This document shows positions 27,117-35,796 of a DNA stretch of 64,000 bases, in pieces; the stretch's first letter is position 1, and every line of letters starts with the position of its first letter. The translations under genes and the position numbers were made by a program. The notes under the pieces are model-generated. The model searched no databases. It saw nothing but the letters and a program-made list of their open reading frames with translations, and had not been told where the DNA came from. Source of the DNA: Halomonas sp. McH1-25 (GTDB taxonomy: Bacteria; Pseudomonadota; Gammaproteobacteria; Pseudomonadales; Halomonadaceae); contig NZ_JAKRFI010000006.1 in assembly GCF_022348165.1 (NCBI RefSeq), positions 185,635 to 249,634 of the forward strand, given 5' to 3'.

Positions 27117-28421
27117 CTAGCCCATCATGGCGTTGGGCAGCACCAACACAATGTCGGGGAAAACGATCATCAGCAGGATGGCAACGATCATGACCAGCCA
27201 GAAAGGCATGACCCCGATGAAGATATCCTTTAACGGCACCTGCGGCGCCGCCGACTTGACGATAAAGACATTCACGCCGACCGGTGGGCTGATCAACCCC
27301 ATCTCGAGCGTCAATACCACCAGTACGCCGAACCAGATAGGATCGAAGCCCAGTGCGGTGATGACCGGAAAGAAGATCGGCATGGTCAACACCAGCATGG
27401 CGAAGCCCTCCAGGAAACAGCCCAGCACCAGGTAGCAGGCCAGAATCAGCAGCAGCACGCCATAAGGGCCGATATCCAGCGAGGTAAGATAATCGCCCAA
27501 TGCCTGAGGAATATGGCTGAGAGCCAGGAAAGGATTCAGCATGTGTGCGGCGATGAGAATCAGCATGACCGTCGCGGTCGTCGAAATCGATCCTTGTGCA
27601 GCACGCCAGAATGAGGCCAACGTCAGCTTACGCATCGCTGCGCCGAACAGAACCATGAGCCCGGCCCCTACCGCCGCCGCCTCTACCGGTGAAAAGATCC
27701 CGGTGTAGATCCCCCCGATGGTCAACAGGATGACGAAGAGAATCGGCATTGCACCCAGCAAGCCATCGGTCTTCTCCCGCCGTGAGGTCTTCGGTCCGGC
27801 GGGGGCGAGCGCGGGCTTCAGGGTCGACATGAGCGTGATGGCGATGACGAACAGCAGACATAGCATCAGGCCCGGCAGTACACCGGCCAGGAACAGTCTT
27901 CCGATGGATTGCTGGGTCAAGATGGCGTAGATGACGAAACCCGTCGAAGGCGGGATGAGAATTCCCAGCGTGCCTCCGGCGGCTACGGCGCCAGTCGACA
28001 GCTTGGCGCTGTAGTCGTAGCGCTTCATTTCATCCAGCGATACCCGGCCCATCGTGAGTGCGGACGCGACGGAGGAACCACAAAGCGCTGCAAAACCGGC
28101 ACAGCCAACAACGGTAGCTGACGCCAGCCCGCCACGGATAGAGCCGATCAGGGCATAGGCGGCATCGTAAAGCTTACGACTCATGCCTGCTTCCGTCGCG
28201 ACATTGCCCATCAGAATAAACAGAGGAATCACGATCAGCTCGGCATTGGAGGCTAGCGTAAACGTCTCGCTGGCCAGTAGGCTGAGCGCCGAGCTTGGGC
28301 TATCCAGAATGGCCACCCCTCCCAAACCCACGACAAAAATCGAGAAGGCAACCGGAATTCTTAGAACGAGGAGAACCAACAGGACAAGGATGCCCAGGGC
28401 GCCGATCCACTCGGTACTCAT
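27117..28421 (-). CDS. TRAP transporter large permease, DctM type
   Basis: 434-residue membrane protein with about twelve hydrophobic segments, a typical DctM length. Characteristic stretches include PSTGFVIYAILTQQSIGRLF, EAAAVGAG and the late PPVGVNVFIVKSAA. It forms the ion-coupled channel with the small subunit, whose gene overlaps it by four bases. The operon lies within an aromatic-acid catabolic island between vanR and the gal-type LysR regulator. An aromatic acid (4-hydroxybenzoate, vanillate, protocatechuate or gallate) is therefore the likely substrate, but that is from context only. Confidence 0.92.
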   Translation of the reverse strand: MSTEWIGALGILVLLVLLVLRIPVAFSIFVVGLGGVAILDSPSSALSLLASETFTLASNAELIVIPLFILMGNVATEAGMSRKLYDAAYALIGSIRGGLASATVVGCAGFAALCGSSVASALTMGRVSLDEMKRYDYSAKLSTGAVAAGGTLGILIPPSTGFVIYAILTQQSIGRLFLAGVLPGLMLCLLFVIAITLMSTLKPALAPAGPKTSRREKTDGLLGAMPILFVILLTIGGIYTGIFSPVEAAAVGAGLMVLFGAAMRKLTLASFWRAAQGSISTTATVMLILIAAHMLNPFLALSHIPQALGDYLTSLDIGPYGVLLLILACYLVLGCFLEGFAMLVLTMPIFFPVITALGFDPIWFGVLVVLTLEMGLISPPVGVNVFIVKSAAPQVPLKDIFIGVMPFWLVMIVAILLMIVFPDIVLVLPNAMMG

Positions 28422-28939
28422 AACTCTTCCTCATGGGCTTTCTTGTATTCGGTCTCGGGCGACAGGATATGCGCAACCGACCGCACCAGCATGGAAAGCG
28501 CCGTCAACGTCGCAAAGCCTGCAAGAATGTACTGGAAAGGCGCCTTGGGCAGGCCGATGGTATTCGTGCTCAGGTTGAGCAATCGGGCGAGTGCAGCCGC
28601 TTCCACCATGGTGTAAGCGATTGCGAAAAAGATCGCCGCTCCTATCAACCAACCGATGATATCCAGCCAGCGGTTCATCCTTCGTGGAAACTTGTCCTCG
28701 AATATGTCCACGGCGATATTGCCTCCCAGCTTGTCGCAAAGCGCCATACCGCCGAACACGATAATCACCATCGACATCTGGGAGAGATCCTGCGCCCCGG
28801 TCAGGGGAAAACCGACGAGTCGGCCTAGGACATCGACAAGCGTGACGCCGACCGCAAAAATCAGTGACAGGGTGCCAATGATGCTGGACAGGCCTATCAG
28901 CCTGTCCATGACCCCAGAGATGTATTTGGAAGAATCCAT
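28418..28939 (-). CDS. TRAP transporter small permease, DctQ type
   Basis: 173 residues, four membrane segments. The second begins near LTGAQDLSQMSMVIIVFGG, whose central Asp/Gln region is typical of DctQ subunits. The ATG at 28939 has AGGTGA upstream; a GTG nine bases earlier is less likely. It overlaps the DctM gene by four bases and lies 25 bases after the binding-protein gene, giving the usual order P-Q-M. Confidence 0.88.
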   Translation of the reverse strand: MDSSKYISGVMDRLIGLSSIIGTLSLIFAVGVTLVDVLGRLVGFPLTGAQDLSQMSMVIIVFGGMALCDKLGGNIAVDIFEDKFPRRMNRWLDIIGWLIGAAIFFAIAYTMVEAAALARLLNLSTNTIGLPKAPFQYILAGFATLTALSMLVRSVAHILSPETEYKKAHEEEL

Positions 28940-28964
28940 GCGCTTCACCTGACCCGGTTGCCTA

Positions 28965-29960
28965 TCATTGACCTTGCATGGCGTTCAACACGTCAGTGGC
29001 ATCGATCTCTTCGAGTTTCCTTTGGCGGAAGGCATTGGAAACTTCTTCGAACTTGGCGATCTCGGCATCGCTCAGTTCGATCACGGTATTGTCCGGCTCG
29101 GCGGCCACAGCCTCCAGAGTCTCCTGGGCGCGCTGATTCCACCCCTGCTCGCCGCTGCGCGACAGTTCGACACCGCTATTGGCATCGATTGCGGCTTTAT
29201 ATTCATCGGAAAGGCCATCGTATTTCTTCTGGTTCATGACCAGATAGAACATGATGTGGCCCAGTGGCGCGCCCACCGAATAGGAGTTCGCCACCTCGTC
29301 GAGCTTGAAGTCTTCGATGGCACTGGCCCCGGTGACAAGGCCATCTATCAAACCGGTCTGCAAGGCGTTATAGACTTCACCGGCACTCATCTGCACGGGC
29401 GTACCGCCATAAGCTTTGATCAGCTCTGCCGTCATCCACCCAGACACACGAATCTTGAGTCCCTCGAGATCTTCGGGTGAGCGGATTTCCTTGTCCTTCA
29501 TGATGAAAATGTTGGGCTCACTGGCCCATAGCGCCAACGGCTTGGTGCCAGGAAACTCGCTTTTCAGATGGCCGTCATAGGCATTCCAGAGCATTTCATA
29601 GCCACTCATTCCCTCCGGAATGGCTCCCGGAAGCTCTACCACCATCGACTTGGTAAACTGCGAAGAAGTGTAGCCGGGCAGCCCCCACACGATGTCTGCC
29701 GCCCCCTGAAGAACACGGATATATTGCTCGGTGGGTCCAGAACCCAGTTCTCCCCCGGGATATACCTTGATCTCGAGTTCGCCGTTCGTCTCGGCTTCCA
29801 CCCCCTTCTTCAAGGGTTCGGCAATCGAACTATTGACCACGTGTGCAGGCGATACGAAGTGCGCAAGCTTGAGCGTTTCGGCCGCGCTCAGTCCGGACTG
29901 CAAGGTAAGAGCTGCACCGGCAGCAAAAGAAAGAAAGAGGCGGTTGATGTTGTGTTTCAT
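28965..29960 (-). CDS. TRAP transporter substrate-binding protein, DctP type
   Basis: 331 residues with a Sec signal peptide (hydrophobic core at residues 8-23, cleavage near SAAE at about 25-28). DctP-family landmarks: LKLAHFVSPAHVVNSSI, EIKVYPGGELGSG, LKIRVSGW with the substrate-carboxylate-binding Arg, and GLIDGLVTGASAIEDFKLDEV. It delivers its ligand to the QM permease encoded next. A second, unlinked DctP paralogue lies at 39142-40155. Confidence 0.92.
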   Translation of the reverse strand: MKHNINRLFLSFAAGAALTLQSGLSAAETLKLAHFVSPAHVVNSSIAEPLKKGVEAETNGELEIKVYPGGELGSGPTEQYIRVLQGAADIVWGLPGYTSSQFTKSMVVELPGAIPEGMSGYEMLWNAYDGHLKSEFPGTKPLALWASEPNIFIMKDKEIRSPEDLEGLKIRVSGWMTAELIKAYGGTPVQMSAGEVYNALQTGLIDGLVTGASAIEDFKLDEVANSYSVGAPLGHIMFYLVMNQKKYDGLSDEYKAAIDANSGVELSRSGEQGWNQRAQETLEAVAAEPDNTVIELSDAEIAKFEEVSNAFRQRKLEEIDATDVLNAMQGQ

Positions 29961-30126
29961 TCTGGCGGCTCCTGACGTTTTATTCTTTTCTATCGCTTAG
30001 AGGGGCTGCCATCGTACATACGAAAAATGCCTGAGCATGGCAGCGCTTCAGGCACCCTATCTTTTCGCCGCTCTCCGCAACAAATTCAAAACTGACGCTT
30101 TGGTATGCGTTTTTGCTATCCGCCAC

Positions 30127-31365
30127 TTAGCGCTTGCTATCCAGTTGCCGTCCAATATCGAACAGAATGCGACGCAGCACCTGCAGCGCCTGGGTGGGAG
30201 AGTCGTCCGCCCTGGCCGTGATGCCGATGGGACGAAGGGTCCCCTTCAACTGGATGGGAAGCAGCACCAATTGGCCACTTTCGATTTCAAAATTCACCTG
30301 ATGAGGCGAAACCAGAGTTACCCGATCGCTATCTAGCAACAGGGTGCGAATGGTACTCAGATTACCGACTTCCACTATGACTGGGGGCGGCTCCAACCCC
30401 GCGGAGCGAAACTCCTGCTCGAAGCTCCGCCGTGCTGGAGTTCCCTGACGGGGAGCCACCCACTGCGCGCCAAGCAAGTCATGTAGCGCCAGAGAGGATT
30501 GGCGGGTCAGGGGATGATCGCGACGTGCCACGACCGCCAAGCGGTCGTCGAAGAGTCGCTCCTGAACGGTATCCTCGCTCAAGTGCGTCTGACGCAGCGC
30601 TCCGATGAGGATGTCGATTTCCCCGCTACGCAGAGACTCGAAAAGAGCATCGTAAGTCCCGTCCAGAATGGTGACATTCAGACCGGGCAACTCTTTTAGC
30701 AGGGCATCGACCGCCTGAGGCACCAGCAGGGAACTGGAGAGAGGCAGCGTGCCGATGACGATGCGCCCCTTGACCTGCCCCTGCCAGGCCGAGAGGTCGT
30801 CACGAACGAGATGGACCTCACGCAATGCCACCTTGGCATGGCGAATCAACGCGGCGCCACAGTCCGTTGCCAGCATTCCCCGCTGTGTACGCAAAAACAA
30901 CGCCACGCCCAACTGACGTTCCAGGTCGCGCAAATTGCCACTAATCGCGGGCTGTGTGAGTCCGAGCGCCTTGGCTGCCAAGGGTTCACTATGGAAATTG
31001 GCAATGGCGGCGAGCACCGTCAGATGTCGATACGACAATCGCTGGGCCAGGCGGTCGAAACATCCTTCCGGCTGTAATGCCAGCAGTCTCCGCTCGGCAT
31101 CGCCGAGTTGCTGCAGCACTCGTCGAAAACGATGCAAAACGATTTCACCTGCCGTGGTACATAGCATGCCACTGCGATGGCGCTCGAAGAGTTCCAGCCC
31201 CAACTCTTTCTCCAAGTCGCGCACCGCACGCGTCACGGCGGGCTGCGAGAGATGCAACGCCTCGGCCGCACGTATGACACTTCCTACATCGGCGACTGCC
31301 ACCACGGCACGCAGGCGACGCATATTGGGTTCGAAAGCGAAGTACTCGGGGTGCGCCCCTGACAT
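30127..31365 (-). CDS. LysR-type regulator with two tandem N-terminal HTH segments (gal-type)
   Basis: 412 residues, about 100 longer than a standard LysR protein. Two separate LysR-like helix-turn-helix segments are visible: MRRLRAVVAVADVGSVIRAA... with HLSQPAVTRAVRDLEKELG (about residues 15-75), and RLSYRHLTVLAAIANF... with GLTQPAISGNLRDLERQLGV (about 108-170). One LysR effector domain follows (GRIVIGTLPLSSSLLVPQAV to the end). The ATG at 31365 has GGGGAAA upstream; an ATG at 31401 is weaker. It is divergent from galBCD, so it is the likely regulator of that operon. The intergenic DNA has three ATATGC/GCATAT motifs. Confidence 0.85.
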   Translation of the reverse strand: MSGAHPEYFAFEPNMRRLRAVVAVADVGSVIRAAEALHLSQPAVTRAVRDLEKELGLELFERHRSGMLCTTAGEIVLHRFRRVLQQLGDAERRLLALQPEGCFDRLAQRLSYRHLTVLAAIANFHSEPLAAKALGLTQPAISGNLRDLERQLGVALFLRTQRGMLATDCGAALIRHAKVALREVHLVRDDLSAWQGQVKGRIVIGTLPLSSSLLVPQAVDALLKELPGLNVTILDGTYDALFESLRSGEIDILIGALRQTHLSEDTVQERLFDDRLAVVARRDHPLTRQSSLALHDLLGAQWVAPRQGTPARRSFEQEFRSAGLEPPPVIVEVGNLSTIRTLLLDSDRVTLVSPHQVNFEIESGQLVLLPIQLKGTLRPIGITARADDSPTQALQVLRRILFDIGRQLDSKR

Positions 31366-31404
31366 GATGTTTCCCCAGTCTTTACAACCAGGCGCTAGCA
31401 TGCG

Positions 31405-31482
31405 GGATATGCACGACTTCCGATATGCCTATATCGGAGCATGGCGTTCACGGACGGTTAAGCATAAGCAAAACGCATATCC
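31405..31482. promoter_or_regulatory. Repeated GATATGC motifs between LysR gene and galB
   Basis: GGATATGC (31405-31412), a palindrome CCGATAT-GCCT-ATATCGG (31420-31437) and GCATATCC in reverse orientation (31475-31482) lie within the 195-base divergent promoter. Several related half-sites next to a regulator with two DNA-binding segments suggest its operator array. Binding is inferred. Confidence 0.5.
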
Positions 31483-31560
31483 GTCCGGGGGAAAGGCATT
31501 TTTCGCGCTTGATGGAGGATGACAGGATAGCTTCATCGCCACTCAAGCACAGGTTTCACA

Positions 31561-32301
31561 ATGAATGCCGCACAAGAATCAAACACAGGCCTGGTAGTTA
31601 GCGCGCACTCTGCAGATTTCGTATGGCGGGCCGGTGGCGCCATTGCACTGCATACCCGACAGGGCTATGCCATGCACATCGTCTGCCTATCCTTCGGCGA
31701 ACGTGGCGAATCCGCGAAACTCTGGCGCAAGGGCGACATGACCGAAGAGAAGGTCAAGGCCGCACGCCGTGACGAGGCTCAGGCGGCCGCAGAAGCCCTG
31801 GGCGCCAGTGTGGAGTTCTTCGATATCGGCGACTATCCCATGCGCGCCGACAAGGAGACGCTATTTCGCCTGGCCGACGTCTATCGACGTGTACAGCCGA
31901 GTTTCGTGCTCACGCATTCGCTGAAAGATCCCTATAACTACGATCACCCTCTGGCCACGCATCTGGCTCAGGAAGCGCGCATCATCGCCCAGGCCGAAGG
32001 TCACCAGCCGGGCGAGCGGATCATCGGCGCGCCCCCCGTTTACTGCTTCGAGCCACACCAGCCTGAGCAATGCGAGTGGCGCCCCGACGTACTGCTCGAC
32101 ATCACCGACGTCTGGGAAGACAAGTACCGCGCCATTCAGTGCATGGCCGGCCAGGAACACCTCTGGGAGTACTACACGCGCGTCGCGCTGCAACGTGGCG
32201 TGCAGGCCAAGCGCAACATCGGCATCGCATCGAGCAAGAACATCCGGTATGCCGAAGGCTACCAGAGCCTCTTTCCCCGCGTGACGGAGAATCTTTCATG
32301 A
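31561..32301 (+). CDS. galB: 4-oxalomesaconate hydratase, GalB-like (PIG-L/LmbE fold)
   Basis: 246-residue member of the GlcNAc-PI de-N-acetylase fold. The zinc site of the fold is seen as the N-terminal [12 protein letters not shown] (about residues 15-26; the usual A-H-P-D-D is here A-H-S-A-D) and the later [16 protein letters not shown] (about 119-134). GalB of Pseudomonas putida hydrates 4-oxalomesaconate to 4-carboxy-4-hydroxy-2-oxoadipate. The neighbours galC and galD, joined by ATGA overlaps, make this function very likely. It replaces the unrelated amidohydrolase LigJ of sphingomonads. Confidence 0.87.
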   Translation: MNAAQESNTGLVVSAHSADFVWRAGGAIALHTRQGYAMHIVCLSFGERGESAKLWRKGDMTEEKVKAARRDEAQAAAEALGASVEFFDIGDYPMRADKETLFRLADVYRRVQPSFVLTHSLKDPYNYDHPLATHLAQEARIIAQAEGHQPGERIIGAPPVYCFEPHQPEQCEWRPDVLLDITDVWEDKYRAIQCMAGQEHLWEYYTRVALQRGVQAKRNIGIASSKNIRYAEGYQSLFPRVTENLS

Positions 32302-33032
32302 GCCGCTTACTGGACAGAACCGGGGTCGTGATACGCAATTTTCCGCGTGCCGATGCCGCACTGATCGAGGAACTGGGCACGCATGGCGTCGCAACGATAC
32401 ACGAAGCCCAGGGCCGCAAGGGCCTGCTCGATCCGGCCATTCGGCCCATCCAACAGGACCATGGCATCAGCGGCTCGGCGGTGACCGCGCTGGTCGCCCC
32501 CGGCGACAACTGGATGTTCCATGTCGCCGTGGAGCAGTGCCGGCCCGGTGACGTACTGGTCGTCGCGACGCGCTCCCCCTGCATCGATGGCTATTTCGGC
32601 GACCTGCTCGCCACCTCCCTGCAGGCACGTGGCGTGCGTGGCCTGGTGATGGACGCCGGTGTTCGTGACACCCGCACTCTGCGTGAGATGGGCTTTGCCG
32701 TGTGGTCACGCGCGGTGCATGCCCAGGGCACGGTCAAGGAAACGCTCGGCTCGGTCAACGTGCCGGTGATCTGTGCCGGCCAGTGGATCAATCCCGGGGA
32801 TATCGTCATCGCCGACGACGATGGCGTGGTCGTCGTGCGCCGGGAGGAAGCCAGCTTCGCCGTCGAGGCCAGCCGCAAGCGGGCCGCGGCGGAGGAACAG
32901 AAACGGGTGCGTCTGGCCAATGGCGAACTGGGGCTGGACATCTATAACATGCGCCCGCGCCTGGCCGAGAAGGGGCTGAAGTATTACGACAGCCTGCAGG
33001 ACCTGGAGGGCGAAGCGGAGGGCTCGACATGA
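32298..33032 (+). CDS. galC: 4-carboxy-4-hydroxy-2-oxoadipate aldolase, GalC/LigK-like
   Basis: 244 residues of the RraA-like fold. This class II aldolase splits 4-carboxy-4-hydroxy-2-oxoadipate into pyruvate and oxaloacetate. Typical segments: [17 protein letters not shown] (about residues 32-48), [21 protein letters not shown] (metal/pyruvate region, about 87-107) and [20 protein letters not shown] with the catalytic Arg-Asp pair (about 118-137). The start at 32298 overlaps the galB stop (ATGA) and the end overlaps galD, so the three are translationally coupled. Longer upstream frames run through galB and are not used. Confidence 0.9.
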   Translation: MSRLLDRTGVVIRNFPRADAALIEELGTHGVATIHEAQGRKGLLDPAIRPIQQDHGISGSAVTALVAPGDNWMFHVAVEQCRPGDVLVVATRSPCIDGYFGDLLATSLQARGVRGLVMDAGVRDTRTLREMGFAVWSRAVHAQGTVKETLGSVNVPVICAGQWINPGDIVIADDDGVVVVRREEASFAVEASRKRAAAEEQKRVRLANGELGLDIYNMRPRLAEKGLKYYDSLQDLEGEAEGST

Positions 33033-34156
33033 GCCAGACCCGCATTCCCTGCCTGCAGATGCGCGGCGGGACCTCCAAGGGACTCTATTTCCTCGCCGCC
33101 GACCTGCCCCGCGATCCGAAGCAGCGCGATGCGGTGCTGCTGGCGGCCATGGGCTCGCCCGACGATCGTCAGATCGACGGGCTCGGCGGGGCGACATCGC
33201 TGACCAGCAAGGTCGCCATCATTGACCGCCCGACACGGGACGATGCCGACCTCGACTATCTGTTCGCCCAGGTGATCGTCGACCAGCCGCGTGTCGATTA
33301 CGGCCAGAATTGCGGCAATATCCTCGCCGGTGTCGGCCCCTTCGCCATCGAGCGCGGACTCGTCTCCCCTCGGGAGGGCACGACACCGGTGCGCATCCAC
33401 ATGGTGAATACCGGCCAGCTCGCGGTCATTCACGTACCGACTCCCCACGCAAAGCTGGACTATGCCGGTGATGCGACGATTTCCGGCGTGCCGGGAAGCG
33501 CCGCCCCACTGATCATCGAATTTCAGGACACGGCGGGGTCGAGTTGCGGCGCGCTGCTGCCCACCGGGCAGGCCCGTGACGTGATCGACGGGATCGAGGT
33601 CACCTGCATCGACAACGGCATGCCTGTAGTCGTGCTGCGCGCCGGGGACCTGGACATCACCGGCACGGAAAGCTGTGCCGAACTCGATGCCAGCCAGGCG
33701 CTCAAGTCCCGCCTCGAACGCATCCGCCTCGAAGCGGGCACGCGCATGAACCTGGGGGACGTCAGCCAGCGCACCGTCCCCAAGATGTCGCTGATTGCCG
33801 AGCCACAGGCAGGCGGCGCACTGACCACGCGAACCTTCATTCCCCATCGCTGCCACGAAGCCATCGGCGTCCTGGGAGCCGTCAGTGTTGCAACCGCCTG
33901 TGTTCTGCCCGGCTCCGTGGCCGCCGATACGGCACGTATCCCGGCGGGTGACGGCAAACGTCTGTCGATCGAGCACCCGACCGGCGAGTTTACCGTCGAG
34001 CTGACACTCGACGCTGCAGGCCACGTTGCACGCGCCGGCCTGCTGCGCACCGCACGGCTGCTTTTCGACGGCCAGCTCTGCATTCCCCGCGCCGTCTGGG
34101 ACGGTGCCCCTTCTCCTCACGACACGGAGTGCTCCCATGGCCATGAACGCCACTGA
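33029..34156 (+). CDS. galD: 4-oxalomesaconate tautomerase, GalD-like (PrpF family)
   Basis: 375-residue PrpF/DAP-epimerase-fold isomerase. The N-terminal [11 protein letters not shown] (about residues 11-21) is the family signature. [15 protein letters not shown] and [19 protein letters not shown] (about 91-109) contain the active-site cysteine region. In gallate and protocatechuate 4,5-pathways it interconverts keto and enol 4-oxalomesaconate before GalB. It overlaps galC by four bases and the next gene by twenty. Confidence 0.9.
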   Translation: MSQTRIPCLQMRGGTSKGLYFLAADLPRDPKQRDAVLLAAMGSPDDRQIDGLGGATSLTSKVAIIDRPTRDDADLDYLFAQVIVDQPRVDYGQNCGNILAGVGPFAIERGLVSPREGTTPVRIHMVNTGQLAVIHVPTPHAKLDYAGDATISGVPGSAAPLIIEFQDTAGSSCGALLPTGQARDVIDGIEVTCIDNGMPVVVLRAGDLDITGTESCAELDASQALKSRLERIRLEAGTRMNLGDVSQRTVPKMSLIAEPQAGGALTTRTFIPHRCHEAIGVLGAVSVATACVLPGSVAADTARIPAGDGKRLSIEHPTGEFTVELTLDAAGHVARAGLLRTARLLFDGQLCIPRAVWDGAPSPHDTECSHGHERH

Positions 34157-35309
34157 CGCGCTGCTTCTGCCAGGCCTGCTCTGCGATGGCGCCATCTGGG
34201 CCGGACAGATCGAGCGCTTCACTTCGCTGCACTGCCACGTTCCCGACTATGGCGAAGCCGACTCGATCGGCGCCATGGCCGAGCTAGCGCTTCGCCAGGC
34301 ACCGAGCCGCTTCGTGCTGGCCGGTCATTCCATGGGCGGGCGCGTGGCCCTCGAGATCTACCGCCGTGCCCCCGAGAGAGTCAGCCATCTGATCCTGCTG
34401 GATACGGGGTTTCAGGCGCGTCCGGCAGGCGAGGCGGGCGAAGGTGAAAGACAGGCGCGCATGGCGCTGCTAAAGCAGGCTCGCGACCACGGCATGCGCA
34501 CCATGGGCGAGGCCTGGATGCAGGGCATGGTGCATCCCGACCGTCTAACGGACACGGCCTTGACCGAATCGATCCTGCAGATGATCGAGCGCAAGACGCC
34601 CACGATCTTTGCGGCCCAGATCCAGGCGCTGCTGGAGCGCCCCGATGCCACGCCCGTACTGAGCGACATTCGCTGCCCGACCCTGCTCGTCTGCGGCCGC
34701 CAGGACACCTGGAGCCCACTCTCTCGCCACGAGGAAATGGCCCGATCGATCGAGGGTAGCCGTCTTGCCGTCATCGAGGAAGCCGGCCACATGAGCCCCA
34801 TGGAGCGTCCGGAAGCGGTCGCCTCGACCATCCATGACTGGCTGGAAACCGCCACTCCGGTCCTCTCCGATCGGCAGCGCGCGCATATCGAGCGCACCTG
34901 CACGCGCCTGGTACTGGATGCCGCCGACCGCACCGACCGTCAGGACTACCCCGGTCTGGCCGAGCTGTTTCATGAGAATGGCCGACTCTACCGGCCGACG
35001 GCACCGCAGCAGCCACTCGAAGGACGCGAGGCTATCCTGGCCGCCTATCGGCAACGGCCCGGCAACCGCGTCACGCGTCACTTCTGCAGTAATATTCGCG
35101 TCACGGTGGAGTCGGCCGGGTACGCCCGAGTGCACTGCTACGTTCAGGTGTTCGCGGCCAATACCGAACAGCCCGCCGATGGGCCTTTCGGCCTGCCGCT
35201 CGACGGTCGCGTGATGATTGGCGAGTTCGACGATGTGTGTGTCGCCGACAAAGGCGAATGGCGCTTCGCGGAGCGCCGTGCACGCTTCGTCATGCATCGG
35301 GGAGACTGA
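34137..35309 (+). CDS. Alpha/beta hydrolase fused to a C-terminal NTF2/SnoaL-like domain
   Basis: 390-residue two-domain protein. Residues 1-235 are an alpha/beta hydrolase with a complete triad in order: Ser65 in AGHSMGG, Asp190 in CGRQDTW and His218 in AGHMSP. Residues about 240-390 look like a cone-shaped NTF2/SnoaL domain, with LVLDAADRTDRQDYPGLAELFHENGRLYRPT and VTRHFCSNIRVTVES, resembling SnoaL_4 or ring-hydroxylase beta-subunit folds. The ATG at 34137 has GGAG eight bases upstream. It sits between galD and ligA in one operon, in a pathway otherwise missing only the pyrone-dicarboxylate lactonase LigI. It is therefore a candidate for that step; an ester hydrolase for aromatic esters is the alternative. 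Confidence 0.85.
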   Translation: MAMNATDALLLPGLLCDGAIWAGQIERFTSLHCHVPDYGEADSIGAMAELALRQAPSRFVLAGHSMGGRVALEIYRRAPERVSHLILLDTGFQARPAGEAGEGERQARMALLKQARDHGMRTMGEAWMQGMVHPDRLTDTALTESILQMIERKTPTIFAAQIQALLERPDATPVLSDIRCPTLLVCGRQDTWSPLSRHEEMARSIEGSRLAVIEEAGHMSPMERPEAVASTIHDWLETATPVLSDRQRAHIERTCTRLVLDAADRTDRQDYPGLAELFHENGRLYRPTAPQQPLEGREAILAAYRQRPGNRVTRHFCSNIRVTVESAGYARVHCYVQVFAANTEQPADGPFGLPLDGRVMIGEFDDVCVADKGEWRFAERRARFVMHRGD

Positions 35310-35311
35310 CA

Positions 35312-35450
35312 ATGACGCAGCGAACTCGTCGAGACCATGCCCAAACGAGCCATTCAGTATGGGGAACTGACGCCATTCTCCTGGAGGGAAGCGGTCGATG
35401 CCCTGACGAAACCGCATATGAACGAGGAGCAACGCCATGACGTCCAATAA
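35312..35450 (+). other. Gap between fusion hydrolase and ligA with possible tiny or frameshifted ORF
   Basis: An ATG at 35312 sits eight bases behind a good GGGGAGAC site but gives only 42 residues (to 35440) of unconvincing sequence. In another frame a more protein-like 37-codon stretch runs 35337-35450 (MPKRAIQYGELTPF, then SWREAVDALTKPHMNEEQRHD) and overlaps the ligA start by 14 bases. Joining the two would need a frameshift near 35320. I do not recognise the product; it may be a small gene, a remnant, or a leader. Confidence 0.3.
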
Positions 35451-35796
35451 TCAGGATCGCTGGGAAATTCCCGGCACTTATGTGTTCGACCTGTCCCTGT
35501 CCCGACAGGGTTATCCCATCAACAAGATGTGCAATTCGCTCAAGGACCCGGAAAACCGTGAGGCGTTCAATGCCGACGAAGAGGCCTATATGGCGCGCTA
35601 CGGCCTTTCGGAGGAACAGAAACAGGCCATTCGCGAGCGCGATTGGCTACGTCTGACCCAGCTCGGCGGCAACCTGTTCTTCTTTCTCAAGTTGGGTGCC
35701 ACGCTGGGCTACGGCCTGTACACCATCGGCGCCCAGATGCGCGGCGAAAGCTACGAGCAGTTCATGGCCACCCGTAACGTTCCAGGAGCCGTCTAA
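35437..35796 (+). CDS. ligA: Protocatechuate 4,5-dioxygenase alpha (small) subunit
   Basis: 119 residues, the size of LigA. Family sequence IPGTYVFDLSLSRQGYPINKMCNSLKDPENREAF (in part: IPGTYVFD, GYPINKMCNSL) and GLSEEQKQAIRERDWLRLTQLGGNLFFFLKLGA are clear matches. The subunit forms a helical lid over the LigB active site. GAGGAGC lies eight bases before the ATG. The stop overlaps the ligB start (TAATG), giving equal expression. The two-chain form distinguishes it from the single-chain gallate dioxygenase GalA. Confidence 0.94.
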   Translation: MTSNNQDRWEIPGTYVFDLSLSRQGYPINKMCNSLKDPENREAFNADEEAYMARYGLSEEQKQAIRERDWLRLTQLGGNLFFFLKLGATLGYGLYTIGAQMRGESYEQFMATRNVPGAV

